Source: Symsagittifera roscoffensis
Lineage: Eukaryota > Xenacoelomorpha > Acoela > Convolutidae
Direction of reading: 5' to 3'
Length of the DNA stretch: 64,000 nt
Assembly (NCBI RefSeq): GCF_963678635.1
Contig: NC_087064.1
Location: 74,359,890 to 74,423,889 of the forward strand
The first letter of the stretch is position 1; every line of letters begins with the position of its first letter. Positions 31,422-40,911 of the stretch are shown piece by piece. A program made the translations under genes and the position numbers. The notes under the pieces are model-generated. The model did no database searches and was not told where the DNA came from. It saw only the letters and a list, made by a program, of their open reading frames with translations.

Positions 31422-31648
31422 TTAGACAAGTTATATGAATCGTACCTGTGGATGTAATCAAGGGTTTTGGAAAGTTGGAGGAATAGTTCGAGTATAGTGT
31501 AGAAAATTAAAAAAATGTTACAAAAAATGATTAGGATTATTAGAAAAGATTCAAGTATATGAAAAAGAAATATTATAAAGGTTTCAAGTATTGTAAAAAA
31601 ATGTTTAAAATTTATGAGTATTTGAGTAACTGATTGAGAGAAGAGCAT
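31418..31648 (-). CDS. Small membrane ORF A (76 codons)
   Basis: It starts at ATG 31646-31648. The body is an almost unbroken hydrophobic, Phe/Ile/Leu-rich region (for example FIIFLFHILESFLIILIIF) with a polar C-terminus. It ends with TGA overlapping the start of the next small ORF. The tight ATGA coupling argues that both are translated, perhaps by reinitiation. Function unknown. Confidence 0.45.
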   Translation of the reverse strand: MLFSQSVTQILINFKHFFTILETFIIFLFHILESFLIILIIFCNIFLIFYTILELFLQLSKTLDYIHRYDSYNLSK

Positions 31649-32246
31649 TTAAGAAATGATCTCTTGGTCGAATATTTTTTGCTGTTTGAGGCGATTTTCT
31701 AGTGTGGTCGGATTATTTATTAGTTTTTTGACAAGTGGGTTGAGTTTTGTAAAAAATTGTTGGGGGCAATTTTCATGGTGATTGGGAGGTCGTCTTTTTC
31801 TTTATTTTTGTTTGTCAAATGATCCGGGGTATGGTGAGATTTTTATACTTTAGGCTAATTAAAATGTTCATTTTGTTACTTTAGGCTAAGTTAACAAATT
31901 TGCTTTGGGGGTATTCGTGGTCTGAGTTGGGGAAATATTGTTGATCTTTGGGTTATTAGATAAGGGAGGGGTACGGTATTATGGTGATATTTATTTTAGT
32001 TGTCAAGTTGGAGTGGTTTGCTTATTTTTGGCCTGGAGGTCGTAAAGTTATAGTTATAGATGTGCCTGGAGTTCTATATGATTCGTCTAATTGGTCTTAG
32101 TTTGAGTTAGAGAAAGTGACGGATTGGATGAATCCTATTGGTCTATTTTGAACTAGAATTATTACGTACTTGTCAGCATGTTATTTTGAAAAATGTAAAT
32201 GAAAAATGTTTCGAAGGTTTCAAGATAGTGAAGTATAATGTTAAAA
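31649..32246 (-). other. Non-coding stretch between integrase and the small membrane ORFs
   Basis: About 600 bp with no ORF of note on the coding strand. A 3' splice site for env-type subgenomic RNA would be expected in or near this region, but I could not single one out. Confidence 0.5.
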
Positions 32247-33635
32247 TTACTTTTGAAATTCCACTTTCTTTAAAATTTTAGATTGGGGGATGAATATTTT
32301 ATAGTTTTTACGTGGTTGATTTCGGAGTCTTGTTGTTTTTCTATTTTCTGATTTGTCGATTTGTTCTTGGGGTATTATTTGTTCGGTCATTTTTCTATTT
32401 TTTCTTTGTTTTGGGGATTCTTTATGGTTTTGTGTATTGTTTTTGGTGGCGATTGGTTTTGTGTTTTGATTTTCGGTGGGGTTATCATTTTGTTCTGTGT
32501 TTTTCAGATGTGGTTCATTTTGAATGATTTTTAATCCTGTGAAAGAATATAATTGAGTTAATTCACGGAGTGCGTATTCTTTTGGGTAATAAGGTAATAG
32601 GTTGTTTCGATGTTGAACGATTTCTTTTTTGTTCGAGTCGGTAATTTTATATGTGACATCAGTGGGTTTTGCAATTATTTGGTATGGTCCTTTTCGAAGG
32701 GGTTGTAATTTTTTAGAAATTCCTTTTTGAGTATTAAAATTAGGTATTAAAACAAATGTTCCAATTTTTAAATCGGAGGCTGGTGTAAAACGTGAATTGA
32801 TTTGTTCATTAATGTTTTGTCTTTGTAATAACTTTTTTGTTATTTTTTGATAAATTTCATTGTGTTTTTTATCTCTATTTAGAATCCATTCGGTGTGTGT
32901 ACCGGAGGCTAGTTTAAGAATTTGTGGGTGATGAAAATGATCTTCATCGTGTGTATGTAAAGGTAGGTTATAACAAATTGAGTCTTTATTTGGTTGACAA
33001 TAACCTTGTGCGTTTTTATGAGAATTTGCTGTAAACATTATTGGTTTGCGTGGCTTTTGGTTAAAAACCATTTCGTATGGTGACATTCCTAAAGTTGTCG
33101 TAATTTGTGAATTATATGCTAAGGGAAATAATTTTACATCTGCTGACCATTCGGTATATTTTGTATCATTTCCGTTTATGATACATCTAAGATATTCTTG
33201 TAATGAACGGTTCATACCTTCGACTAAGCCGTTTGTCCAAGGTGCATGAGATGTACGTGGTTTGTGTTTAATGTTATATAAATGACATAGTGTGATAATT
33301 TCATTATTTATGAATTCTGTACCGTTGTCTGTAACTAAAATTTCTGGTAGTCCGAATTTTGCTATCCAGTGTTCATAGAGTGTTGTGTAAGCGTAATAAG
33401 CGTTACAATGTGGTACTGGGTTAAGTGCTACATAATGTGTAAATGCGTCAACAATTACCATAATGTAGGAGTTTCCTTCGGATGAGGGTGAAATTGGTCC
33501 TTTGGTATCAAATGAGATACGATGATTAAAGTACAAACTTTGTCCTTTAAAATCTTGTTTTTGTGCTATTTGTTTTTGATTTGGGTAAGGTTTATTTAGT
33601 TGACATACTATACACTCATTGCATAGTACTTTTAT
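32247..33635 (-). CDS. pol: Integrase region of pol (after in-frame TGA)
   Basis: It is continuous in frame with the upstream pol ORF across TGA 33636-33638. The zinc-binding module is split by that stop: the two histidines (HTQNIKGH) lie upstream and CNECIVCQ lies just downstream. The catalytic triad is visible as FDTKGP, VTDNGTEF and, after the proper spacing, NGLVEGMNRS (D, D, E). The C-terminal part has LQPLRKGPYQII, a GPY/F module of Ty3/Gypsy integrases. A charged tail without a chromodomain follows. It inserts the cDNA into the genome. The first ATG is far inside, so expression depends on passing the TGA. Confidence 0.9.
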   Translation of the reverse strand: MKVLCNECIVCQLNKPYPNQKQIAQKQDFKGQSLYFNHRISFDTKGPISPSSEGNSYIMVIVDAFTHYVALNPVPHCNAYYAYTTLYEHWIAKFGLPEILVTDNGTEFINNEIITLCHLYNIKHKPRTSHAPWTNGLVEGMNRSLQEYLRCIINGNDTKYTEWSADVKLFPLAYNSQITTTLGMSPYEMVFNQKPRKPIMFTANSHKNAQGYCQPNKDSICYNLPLHTHDEDHFHHPQILKLASGTHTEWILNRDKKHNEIYQKITKKLLQRQNINEQINSRFTPASDLKIGTFVLIPNFNTQKGISKKLQPLRKGPYQIIAKPTDVTYKITDSNKKEIVQHRNNLLPYYPKEYALRELTQLYSFTGLKIIQNEPHLKNTEQNDNPTENQNTKPIATKNNTQNHKESPKQRKNRKMTEQIIPQEQIDKSENRKTTRLRNQPRKNYKIFIPQSKILKKVEFQK

Positions 33636-36600
33636 TCAAATTGGTGCATTTGGGAAGTAAAAATTTTGTATAAAATTTGAATATGTTTTTTCTGATCCAG
33701 AGTGTCCTTTAATATTTTGTGTATGTGAAATATTAAAAGCTATAAGAATCATACTTAAAGGGAGACAGGGAACTGTAGATTCATTCAGGTTATACTCTAA
33801 AAGGTCTGTATTTTCGTTAATTGTTGTGTTGTTAAATTTGCGAAAGTATCGGAGGAGTGTTTTGTTTCCAAGAATGGTTGAATCTGCCTTGACAGGTTTA
33901 GTTTTATATTTGTGCCATGATTTTAGTTGTCTAATTATCGGGTCAAGATTTTGATATTGTTTCAGTGTTGAAATTGTAATCGTTTCTGTTGGAGGGAGAA
34001 AAATGTTTTCAATTTCGAATTTAGATAAGGGTATTGTATCAAGTGGGTCGTGAAGGTCAAAAACTTGATTTATTGTGTATTTTGAATCATTTGTTTGTGG
34101 TCCTGATAAATTTATTTTATCAGTTAAATCTTCTTTTTCAATTAGTGGAAAATGGTCTTTTTTAGGCGGGTGTTGTTTTGTTCGTTTTTGTTGGGTGTTA
34201 TTTCTTATCCATTGAGAATATGGGATTGGTTTGAAAGTTGATGTTCCAAGTAGATCAACTTCATAATGATTATTTTGACAATCTAAATAAAGTGGGAAAT
34301 GTTGTAAACTATTTATTTGTGATTGTTCAATATCAGTTTTTACTGCATATTTGCATTCCAATCGGTGTGATGTTTCGTTTTCTGCAAGGTAGAATTTTAT
34401 GTTTTTGGGTATTTCAACTGTTGTTTTTCGTGTAAGTAATTCAGGTGGTGTATTTCGACTTAAGGTGTCTGGTAATGCAAGATTTTTTCCTGCAGTCCAA
34501 ACTATATGTAAGTTTGGAAATTTCATTAGAATTAGTTGAAATCTGTAAACTCGGTGGTTTGGGTTAGATTTTTGTGTAAAGAGAAAGATGATTGGTTTAT
34601 GGTCTGTGAATAGAACTGTTGGATGTTTTGATCCAAGTATCAGAAATTCATATTCTGTCAGTGTATATATTATGGCTGTACATTCTCTCATTAGAGTTGA
34701 GAGTCGTAGCTCTGCTTGAGTGAATAATCGAGAATTTGCTGATATGAGGTTCATTTTATTTGTACCATTATGTGATTGTAATAGTGCTGCACCGATGCCA
34801 AAGTTCGAAGCATCGCACATTGCATAAAATGGTTGATTTGAATCTGGAATTGTGTTTGAAATTTGTTCAGTTAAAAGTTTCTTTATTTCTTCAAATCGTG
34901 TTTGATGTTCTGTGTTCCATTCAAAATTATTTTGTTGTCTAAGGATGTTATAAAATGGTCGTAGATATAATTGCATTTTATAAACATATTTACTTAAAAA
35001 GTTTAACATTCCAAGAAATTCTTGGATTTTCTTTTTATTTGTTGGTGGTTGAAGTTTTTGAATAGCGTCAATGCGTGATTTCAATGGAGTGATTGTTTTT
35101 CTTTCTATATTATGTCCTAAGAATTTAACTCTTGTCAAAAAGAAGTGTGATTTATCGGGGGCGGCCTTCAGATTTTCGTTCTGAAGTATTTGGTGATATT
35201 TTTCTAAAACATTGAACATCTCGTCTTTTGTTTGTGATTGCATAAAAACATCGTCTAAATAGGTGATTGCGTTTTTCTTGAGTATTAGTGGTCTAAAAAT
35301 TTTGCTCATAAAAGCTGAAAATGCTGCTGGTCCTATGGATATTCCATAGAATAAGCGGTTGAATTCATATTGTTGGTTTCCGATAACAAATTGTGTTAAA
35401 CGTCGTGATTGTTCATCTAGTGGCATTTGATTGTATGCACTATTCATATCGGCGGTTGTAAAGTATTTGCCGTTTATTTTTGTTAAAATAACTTGTATTG
35501 GTTCAATGGGCCAATTACATTTTGATTCATCTATAAGTGAATTGAGGTATCTAGCATCGAGAACGATTTTTAATGATTCTCCTTTAGCTAGAATGATAAC
35601 AGGGTTGATAAATGTGTTGCCTTTTGGTTGTTCTTCTTTGTTTACTGGTGATATAATGTTGTATTGTTCTAAAATGTCGAGTAATCTGTTCACTTTATCA
35701 TGTAAGTGAATTGGTACTTTACTTGCTCTCTGTTTTTTGAAAACTGCGTCTGGTTTTAACGGGAGATGTAGTGATGAACTGATTTTTCCAACATCGAATT
35801 TTGATGTTGCATAGACTGATGAATATTTAATTAGCTGTTTGGCTAATTTTTCGAATTCGTCTTGTGTTATTTGTGAATGTTGGAAATTAAACATTGTTAA
35901 AAATTTTTGTTGGTCCTCTATGTAGTTACTTATGTTGAATGTAGGTTTGAAATATGGAGTTTTTGTGAAATAATCCGTATTTCTGTTTTCGTTACTTATT
36001 ATATTATTTATAGATAATTCTTCATTAAGAATTGTAGATTGGCAAATATCTAGTAATTGGAGTATATTATTTACGCGATAGGCTTTTTCGTGTATTGGTG
36101 ATATTGTAGCGTTGGTTTCACAATATCCTAAAAGTCCTAAAGGTAATGTTACTTGGTAAGGTGTGTTGTTATAGACATGTAAGGAAATGATATCGGAATT
36201 CGAATTTTTCAAATATTTTATGGATGAGATTGTGATTTTGAAAAATTTGTGAATAGGTTTGAATTCAAATTCTGACATATAAAATTTTTGTTTGTTTTGT
36301 TCTTTATCATATTGGTGAACTTGTTTGATTGAAAAATTATAGATATTTCCTGATAGTGGTTTTAGGTGTTTCCTTTGTTGGTTAAATATCGGGTAGAATT
36401 TTGAAAAGAATGGTGGTTGTTTATTTAATCTTTGAAAAAATGTTAAGGATGTTTCTTTTGTTTTTGTATATTTATCTTTGATTAATATTTTACTATTTAG
36501 TATGTTAATTGTTGGTATATACTTCGAAATAAATGGTATTCCAATGATATTATATTTAATGTCAGTGATATGGAATATTTGTTTAAATGGCTTATTTAAA

Positions 36601-37109
36601 ATTTTGCTTTGCTCCATTGTTCTGGTGGGGAGGAGAAATAATTGGATTTTTCCGTAGTTTATCAATGTTGATCCTTGTGCTGTTGCTAACTTACTGGAGG
36701 TTTCAAGAGGTGTTAGCTTTGGGTGTAAAGTTTTTATTTCATTCCATGTGGGGATGTTTATTATGTTTGATTCTGCTCCTGAATCAATTAAAAAATCTAT
36801 TTCAAGGTCTGGTGGTTGAAATTCTTTATTTCTTGGGCTTTCTAAGAGAAATGGTATTGTCCAAATTTTTTCTTTGGGTTGTTCTTTTTGTATATTTTGA
36901 TAAATGTGGTTTGTATTCAAGCATTTTGTTTTGGTATTTTTATTGGTTTGATTTGTAGTGTTAATCTCATTTGTTTCTTGCGTCGTTGGTGTGGAATTTA
37001 TGGGTGTAGTGTAATAATTTTGAAGAAATTCTGATTGATTTTCATATATGTGTGATGAAAAGGGTTGTTCATATATGACAGATTCATAGTCATTTTCGAC
37101 TTTTATCAT
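33636..37109 (-). CDS. pol: Pol: protease, reverse transcriptase, RNase H (1157 codons)
   Basis: Coordinates start at the first ATG, but the frame is open back to the gag stop at 37677, so the real N-terminus is probably there. Protease has FLIDSGAESN near residue 105. RT has ADMNSAYNQMPL, FYGISIGPAAFSAFM and the catalytic ITYLDDVFM. RNase H has MCDASNFGIGAALL, RECTAIIYTL and LFTDHKP. The HH half of the integrase zinc module follows before TGA 33636-33638. Domain order and motifs fit Ty3/Gypsy. The protein makes proviral cDNA from the genomic RNA. The 190 codons between the gag stop and the ATG are an Asn/Arg/Ser/Tyr-rich repeat. Confidence 0.92.
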   Translation of the reverse strand: MIKVENDYESVIYEQPFSSHIYENQSEFLQNYYTTPINSTPTTQETNEINTTNQTNKNTKTKCLNTNHIYQNIQKEQPKEKIWTIPFLLESPRNKEFQPPDLEIDFLIDSGAESNIINIPTWNEIKTLHPKLTPLETSSKLATAQGSTLINYGKIQLFLLPTRTMEQSKILNKPFKQIFHITDIKYNIIGIPFISKYIPTINILNSKILIKDKYTKTKETSLTFFQRLNKQPPFFSKFYPIFNQQRKHLKPLSGNIYNFSIKQVHQYDKEQNKQKFYMSEFEFKPIHKFFKITISSIKYLKNSNSDIISLHVYNNTPYQVTLPLGLLGYCETNATISPIHEKAYRVNNILQLLDICQSTILNEELSINNIISNENRNTDYFTKTPYFKPTFNISNYIEDQQKFLTMFNFQHSQITQDEFEKLAKQLIKYSSVYATSKFDVGKISSSLHLPLKPDAVFKKQRASKVPIHLHDKVNRLLDILEQYNIISPVNKEEQPKGNTFINPVIILAKGESLKIVLDARYLNSLIDESKCNWPIEPIQVILTKINGKYFTTADMNSAYNQMPLDEQSRRLTQFVIGNQQYEFNRLFYGISIGPAAFSAFMSKIFRPLILKKNAITYLDDVFMQSQTKDEMFNVLEKYHQILQNENLKAAPDKSHFFLTRVKFLGHNIERKTITPLKSRIDAIQKLQPPTNKKKIQEFLGMLNFLSKYVYKMQLYLRPFYNILRQQNNFEWNTEHQTRFEEIKKLLTEQISNTIPDSNQPFYAMCDASNFGIGAALLQSHNGTNKMNLISANSRLFTQAELRLSTLMRECTAIIYTLTEYEFLILGSKHPTVLFTDHKPIIFLFTQKSNPNHRVYRFQLILMKFPNLHIVWTAGKNLALPDTLSRNTPPELLTRKTTVEIPKNIKFYLAENETSHRLECKYAVKTDIEQSQINSLQHFPLYLDCQNNHYEVDLLGTSTFKPIPYSQWIRNNTQQKRTKQHPPKKDHFPLIEKEDLTDKINLSGPQTNDSKYTINQVFDLHDPLDTIPLSKFEIENIFLPPTETITISTLKQYQNLDPIIRQLKSWHKYKTKPVKADSTILGNKTLLRYFRKFNNTTINENTDLLEYNLNESTVPCLPLSMILIAFNISHTQNIKGHSGSEKTYSNFIQNFYFPNAPI

Positions 37110-37676
37110 ATTGATAGAAAGAGTGTTTTCAGTATCACTTTCTGAATCTGATGATGTACAGTTTATTTGATTGAGTTGTAACGTATCAGTTACTGTGTCA
37201 TCAATACCTGGAGGGTCTGATGTTGTTTCTGGATTAGATTGTACTTGATTGATTTGTCTTTGATGTTTAGGTGTACTACTTCTGTGGCGATTATTAGAAT
37301 TATTATAGTTATTATTATTCCGGTGTGGTGATTGGGAATAATTTCTATAACGATTATTATAACTTGAGTGTCGATTCTGTGAATTATTTCGCGATCTGTT
37401 TTGGTAATTATTGTTTGGTCTGTTAAAGTTCGATCTATTATATGAGTTATTCCTTGATTGATTGTTCGGGTAATTCTGGTTTCGGTTGTTTGAATAACTT
37501 CTATTTCGATTATAGGAGTAGTTTCTATTCCTATTGTATGATGAATTTCGTGATTGGTTGTTTGGATAGTAGTTATTTCTTGATTGGGAATTAGATCTAG
37601 AAACAAATCGTTGTGTATTTGAATTTGATCTGGAGTAGTTATTTCGACTATTTGGTCTATTGTAGTGATTTTGTGA
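37110..37676 (-). CDS. In-frame gag-pol linker (RNSYN-rich, 189 codons, no ATG)
   Basis: The gag frame continues past TAA 37677-37679 without another stop to the pol ATG. I checked every codon. The peptide is built from degenerate repeats such as NNQSRNNSYNR. The basic, Asn/Tyr-rich composition suggests an RNA-binding nucleocapsid extension. At the TAA the flanking residues line up with the repeat where other copies have a Gln codon, so one base separates stop from sense. The linker is translated only if the stop is bypassed. Confidence 0.75.
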
Positions 37677-40469
37677 TTAATTGTTCGTGTTTCTTCGTTC
37701 TGGTGATCTTCCTCTATAACTTGAGTTATATGGTGATTGATTTCTTGTATAATTTGTATTGTTCGGGAGTGGTTTTCCTGAACTGTTGTTGCTGTAGACT
37801 GTTTTGTTCGGTAGATTTTGATCTTTTTTCATGTATTGATAGAATGATTTATTTGGTTCTTTATATTTTTGAGGTTTATTTTGATTGTCTTGCTGTTTTT
37901 GTCTACATTCGGAAATACTATGTCCGTATCGTCGGCAATAATTACACCATTTTTTGAAAGATGGTTTGCCTTTAAAGTTTGGGTTCTTTTCGTAAATATT
38001 GAGTATTTCAGTGATTTTTTCAACAAGGTCTGTCTCTGATTCCTGTATATTATTAATATTAGTGGGAGTCGTTTCAATTCTGTTAACGTATTGTAATTTT
38101 AGATTTTCCGTTTCTTCTAGTTTCATCGTGATTTCTGCTTGTTCTAATTTGTCTACTAGTTTTCGAAAATCTAAATCGGGTTCTCGAATTGAAGAAGGAT
38201 GGGATGCTCTCTTTTTTATTGCTATTTTCCTTAATTGTGGTGTTAAGGTCATCATTAAGATTTCTGTCATCTTTGTGTTTTTATAGTCGTGTGTATTTAA
38301 TGAATATGCTTTTCGAACTAGTGTTTCGATTCGTACTGCTATTTGCTTGATGGTTTCGTTTGGTAATCTGCGAATTTCATTACATAAAACTCTTTGTTGT
38401 TGTTTGTTTCTTTCGGAGTCAAACATTTTTGAAAATTCCTGTGTAAACCTTTTCCAGTTTGATTTTATTTCTAGAGGTAGTACTGAAAACCATTTTTGGG
38501 CTGCGCCATCTAAGGTTGTTTGTATTAACGCTGTGCGTCGATGTATCCAATTTTGATGTAGTGGCGTATTAATTGGTTCAGGTCCAATATTTAAAATCAG
38601 GTTTGCTGTTACTGCATTTAAATAATCTTCTACAGAGTATTCAGGGTCTGTTCCTGTGAAAACCATTAAAGGTTTGTTTGATGTTATTGATGATCCACCC
38701 ATAAGGTATGGATTCATTGTCATTTGTAATGATTCTGCTGCATTTGGCATTTGAGAAAAATTTGAAAGTTGGTTTCTTGTTATTTCATGTTGTTGGAGAT
38801 AATATGGGAGTGGTATTTCATTTTGCATTTGTGATGCTTGATACGAGTGTGCAGTCATTGGATTTTGTTGTTGAATTGGTTGAAAAGATTGTGTATTAAT
38901 TAGATTTTGTTGTTGAATTGGTTGTTGATGTTGTGCATCTATTGGTTGTGGAGAAAAATTTCTATGATTTGTACGTGTTCTCTGTATTCCTTGTCTACGA
39001 TATTCTTGAGTATTTGGTGCAAATATATCTGGTTGTAAGAAATCATCATCTGAGGATAAATAATCCATTTGATAAGATGTCTGTTTTTTATTTTTATTTT
39101 GTTGAAAAAATGGGTAATTTTCACTGTGATCCTGTGGAGGATTTGTTTGGAAATTTATTGAATTAGGTTGGGTCATTGGGTTATCCCAATTTCGAGATCT
39201 TGTATATTGGTTAAAATTTCTTTGTGGTTGGTTATATGTTTTTGATGGATGTGTATAATTATAATTATGGTCTGCAAAGTTGTTTCTAGTGAATGTTTTG
39301 CGTGTTTTTGATGGTATTGTCATGGGTCTGTATGTTTGGTAATCCATATGTGAATATTTAGGAGCAACCGAAGGTTTAACGGTTGATTGTAAGGTTACCT
39401 GTGTTTGTGAAGGATTTGTATTTCTTGGTGTTGTTAAATTTGGGCGTATTGGTGAAATACTTCGTTGTGTAGTTGTTGTGTGTACAATTTCTTCATTTAT
39501 GAAGTGTGATGGTGTCTGGATATCTTGTTGAGTAAGATTCCTAGTTCCATTGAGGTTTTCATTGTGTATAACTGTAGAGTTTAAACTATTATTTTGTGTA
39601 TCGGGCAAAAATGTATTATAGTTTAATGGTGTTGCATCAATGGTTAATGGTATTACTTTTACATAATCTCTTATGTAAGATATCGTACTTATTGCTTGAC
39701 TTGAGATTGATTGTGGGAAGCTTATAAATGCGGGATGAGACCATTCGGGGTCCCAAACATAATCTGATTGTTCTGTGATAGCGGTATCATCGTTCGAGTT
39801 TTGGGGTCTAAAATTTTTTCTTGCTTGTGCAATTAAATCAATATTGTGTGTGAAATAATCTATTATGAACCATGCCAAAATTTTTTGTAGATCGTGTTTT
39901 GTATGTTGTGAAACGTCGTCTTTCGTGAAATTTTCTTTAATGATGTTTAGATAACTAGAGAGTAGTGTGATTTCATGTCGTACTTTCAAATGTTTAGATG
40001 TTTCTGTCGGTGAGACATTTGTTATTGGGATTTCGTTTTCTAATATCGAAATATAACTATATATTATTGCGAAAACTTCATTGGTGAATATGGAGTTTGC
40101 TCTTTGTGAGTTATGATATTGGATGCTTTTTATATATTCTGAAAAAACTTTTGAAAATTCTAAATCAAGATCGTCTGTTTGAATTGTATATTTTCTATTA
40201 TTATGGTTTGGTGAGGTGAATTCTATGGAGTAGATTCCATACTGTTGTGTTATGTTGCATATATCTTTTAAGTAGTGGTCTATGATTTGTCTTTTGATTT
40301 TTACATCTGGGAACTCTGTTTTACATGGACTGATTCCGGGTTCAAATAAATTTAATAGTAAATTTTTGCAAAATATATGCTGTCCTCTATCAGTGGTTGC
40401 ATCTACTATAAAAGGAAAGATTTCATCATCATCTGGGCTTTCTTCACCTGGGGTGTGCGTTGAGCTCAT
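37677..40469 (-). CDS. gag: Gag polyprotein (930 codons)
   Basis: It starts at ATG 40467-40469 and ends at TAA 37677-37679. The N-terminal 300 residues are mixed and partly helical. Residues about 350-590 are Asn/Gln/Pro-rich, with repeats like QPIQQQN. A retrotransposon capsid-like region spans roughly 600-800 (VFTGTDPEYSVEDYLN, QKWFSVLP, LCNEIRRLPNE). One CCHC zinc knuckle lies near residue 843 (CNYCRRYGHSISEC). The tail is basic and Asn-rich. At 930 residues it is about twice the usual Ty3/Gypsy Gag, mostly because of N-terminal and Gln-rich extensions. It assembles the particle and binds the RNA. It overlaps the 155-codon ORF by 26 bases. Confidence 0.9.
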   Translation of the reverse strand: MSSTHTPGEESPDDDEIFPFIVDATTDRGQHIFCKNLLLNLFEPGISPCKTEFPDVKIKRQIIDHYLKDICNITQQYGIYSIEFTSPNHNNRKYTIQTDDLDLEFSKVFSEYIKSIQYHNSQRANSIFTNEVFAIIYSYISILENEIPITNVSPTETSKHLKVRHEITLLSSYLNIIKENFTKDDVSQHTKHDLQKILAWFIIDYFTHNIDLIAQARKNFRPQNSNDDTAITEQSDYVWDPEWSHPAFISFPQSISSQAISTISYIRDYVKVIPLTIDATPLNYNTFLPDTQNNSLNSTVIHNENLNGTRNLTQQDIQTPSHFINEEIVHTTTTQRSISPIRPNLTTPRNTNPSQTQVTLQSTVKPSVAPKYSHMDYQTYRPMTIPSKTRKTFTRNNFADHNYNYTHPSKTYNQPQRNFNQYTRSRNWDNPMTQPNSINFQTNPPQDHSENYPFFQQNKNKKQTSYQMDYLSSDDDFLQPDIFAPNTQEYRRQGIQRTRTNHRNFSPQPIDAQHQQPIQQQNLINTQSFQPIQQQNPMTAHSYQASQMQNEIPLPYYLQQHEITRNQLSNFSQMPNAAESLQMTMNPYLMGGSSITSNKPLMVFTGTDPEYSVEDYLNAVTANLILNIGPEPINTPLHQNWIHRRTALIQTTLDGAAQKWFSVLPLEIKSNWKRFTQEFSKMFDSERNKQQQRVLCNEIRRLPNETIKQIAVRIETLVRKAYSLNTHDYKNTKMTEILMMTLTPQLRKIAIKKRASHPSSIREPDLDFRKLVDKLEQAEITMKLEETENLKLQYVNRIETTPTNINNIQESETDLVEKITEILNIYEKNPNFKGKPSFKKWCNYCRRYGHSISECRQKQQDNQNKPQKYKEPNKSFYQYMKKDQNLPNKTVYSNNSSGKPLPNNTNYTRNQSPYNSSYRGRSPERRNTNN

Positions 40470-40911
40470 TTTTTCGTTCGATGACTGTTAATATGTAATT
40501 ATTAATGTGTCGAATTGGTTGATTCCAATTGTATAAATGTACTGGTTTGTGTTTATACTGCTTTTTTATTCTTCTTTTTCCTCTTTTTGATGAATTTGAA
40601 GTTGTTTCTGAGTCAGAAAAATATAATTGATCGTGAAGTGGGCAATTTTTATCTATTGATTCTTTTAGTTTGTAAAGTTCGTCTAAACTGTTAGTTTCTG
40701 ATTCTGAAAATGCGTTTCGATTTTTTGAAAATCTTTTTCGTGTTATTTGTCTTTGTTTCGTTATTATTTTTCTTTTTAGTGTTTGTCGTTTTGTTCGAAT
40801 GTATCCAACTGTTTGTGTATGAGGTGTGATTACAAGGTCGTATTTTTTGTTATCTATTTCACAATTGTGTAAAACGATTGTTTGTTTATTTCCTAGGTTT
40901 TTAAATGACAT
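40444..40911 (-). CDS. Pre-gag ORF (155 codons, basic)
   Basis: It runs from ATG 40909-40911 to a stop inside the gag start, in a different frame from gag. It has about 30 Lys/Arg residues, including TKRQTLKRK and SKRGKRRIKKQYKHK, and a Ser/Glu/Asp segment (SESETNSLDEL, SDSETTSNSS). Basic tracts suggest nuclear or RNA binding, as in small regulatory proteins of complex retroviruses, but this is only composition. No relative is recognised. The overlap with gag and its location in the leader suggest it is translated from the same RNA or is an exon. Confidence 0.6.
   Translation of the reverse strand: MSFKNLGNKQTIVLHNCEIDNKKYDLVITPHTQTVGYIRTKRQTLKRKIITKQRQITRKRFSKNRNAFSESETNSLDELYKLKESIDKNCPLHDQLYFSDSETTSNSSKRGKRRIKKQYKHKPVHLYNWNQPIRHINNYILTVIERKNELNAHPR

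Noticed and set aside
37190-37606. 138-codon Ile/Thr-rich ORF on the minus strand
   Set aside because: It lies over the gag-pol linker in another frame and is the shifted reading of the Asn/Ser/Arg repeat.
32247-40469. A reassigned genetic code as the reason for in-frame stops
   Set aside because: TAA, TGA and TAG all occur inside retroelement frames, whereas the eight host exons have no internal stops and the main host frame ends normally. Reassigning all three codons is not credible.
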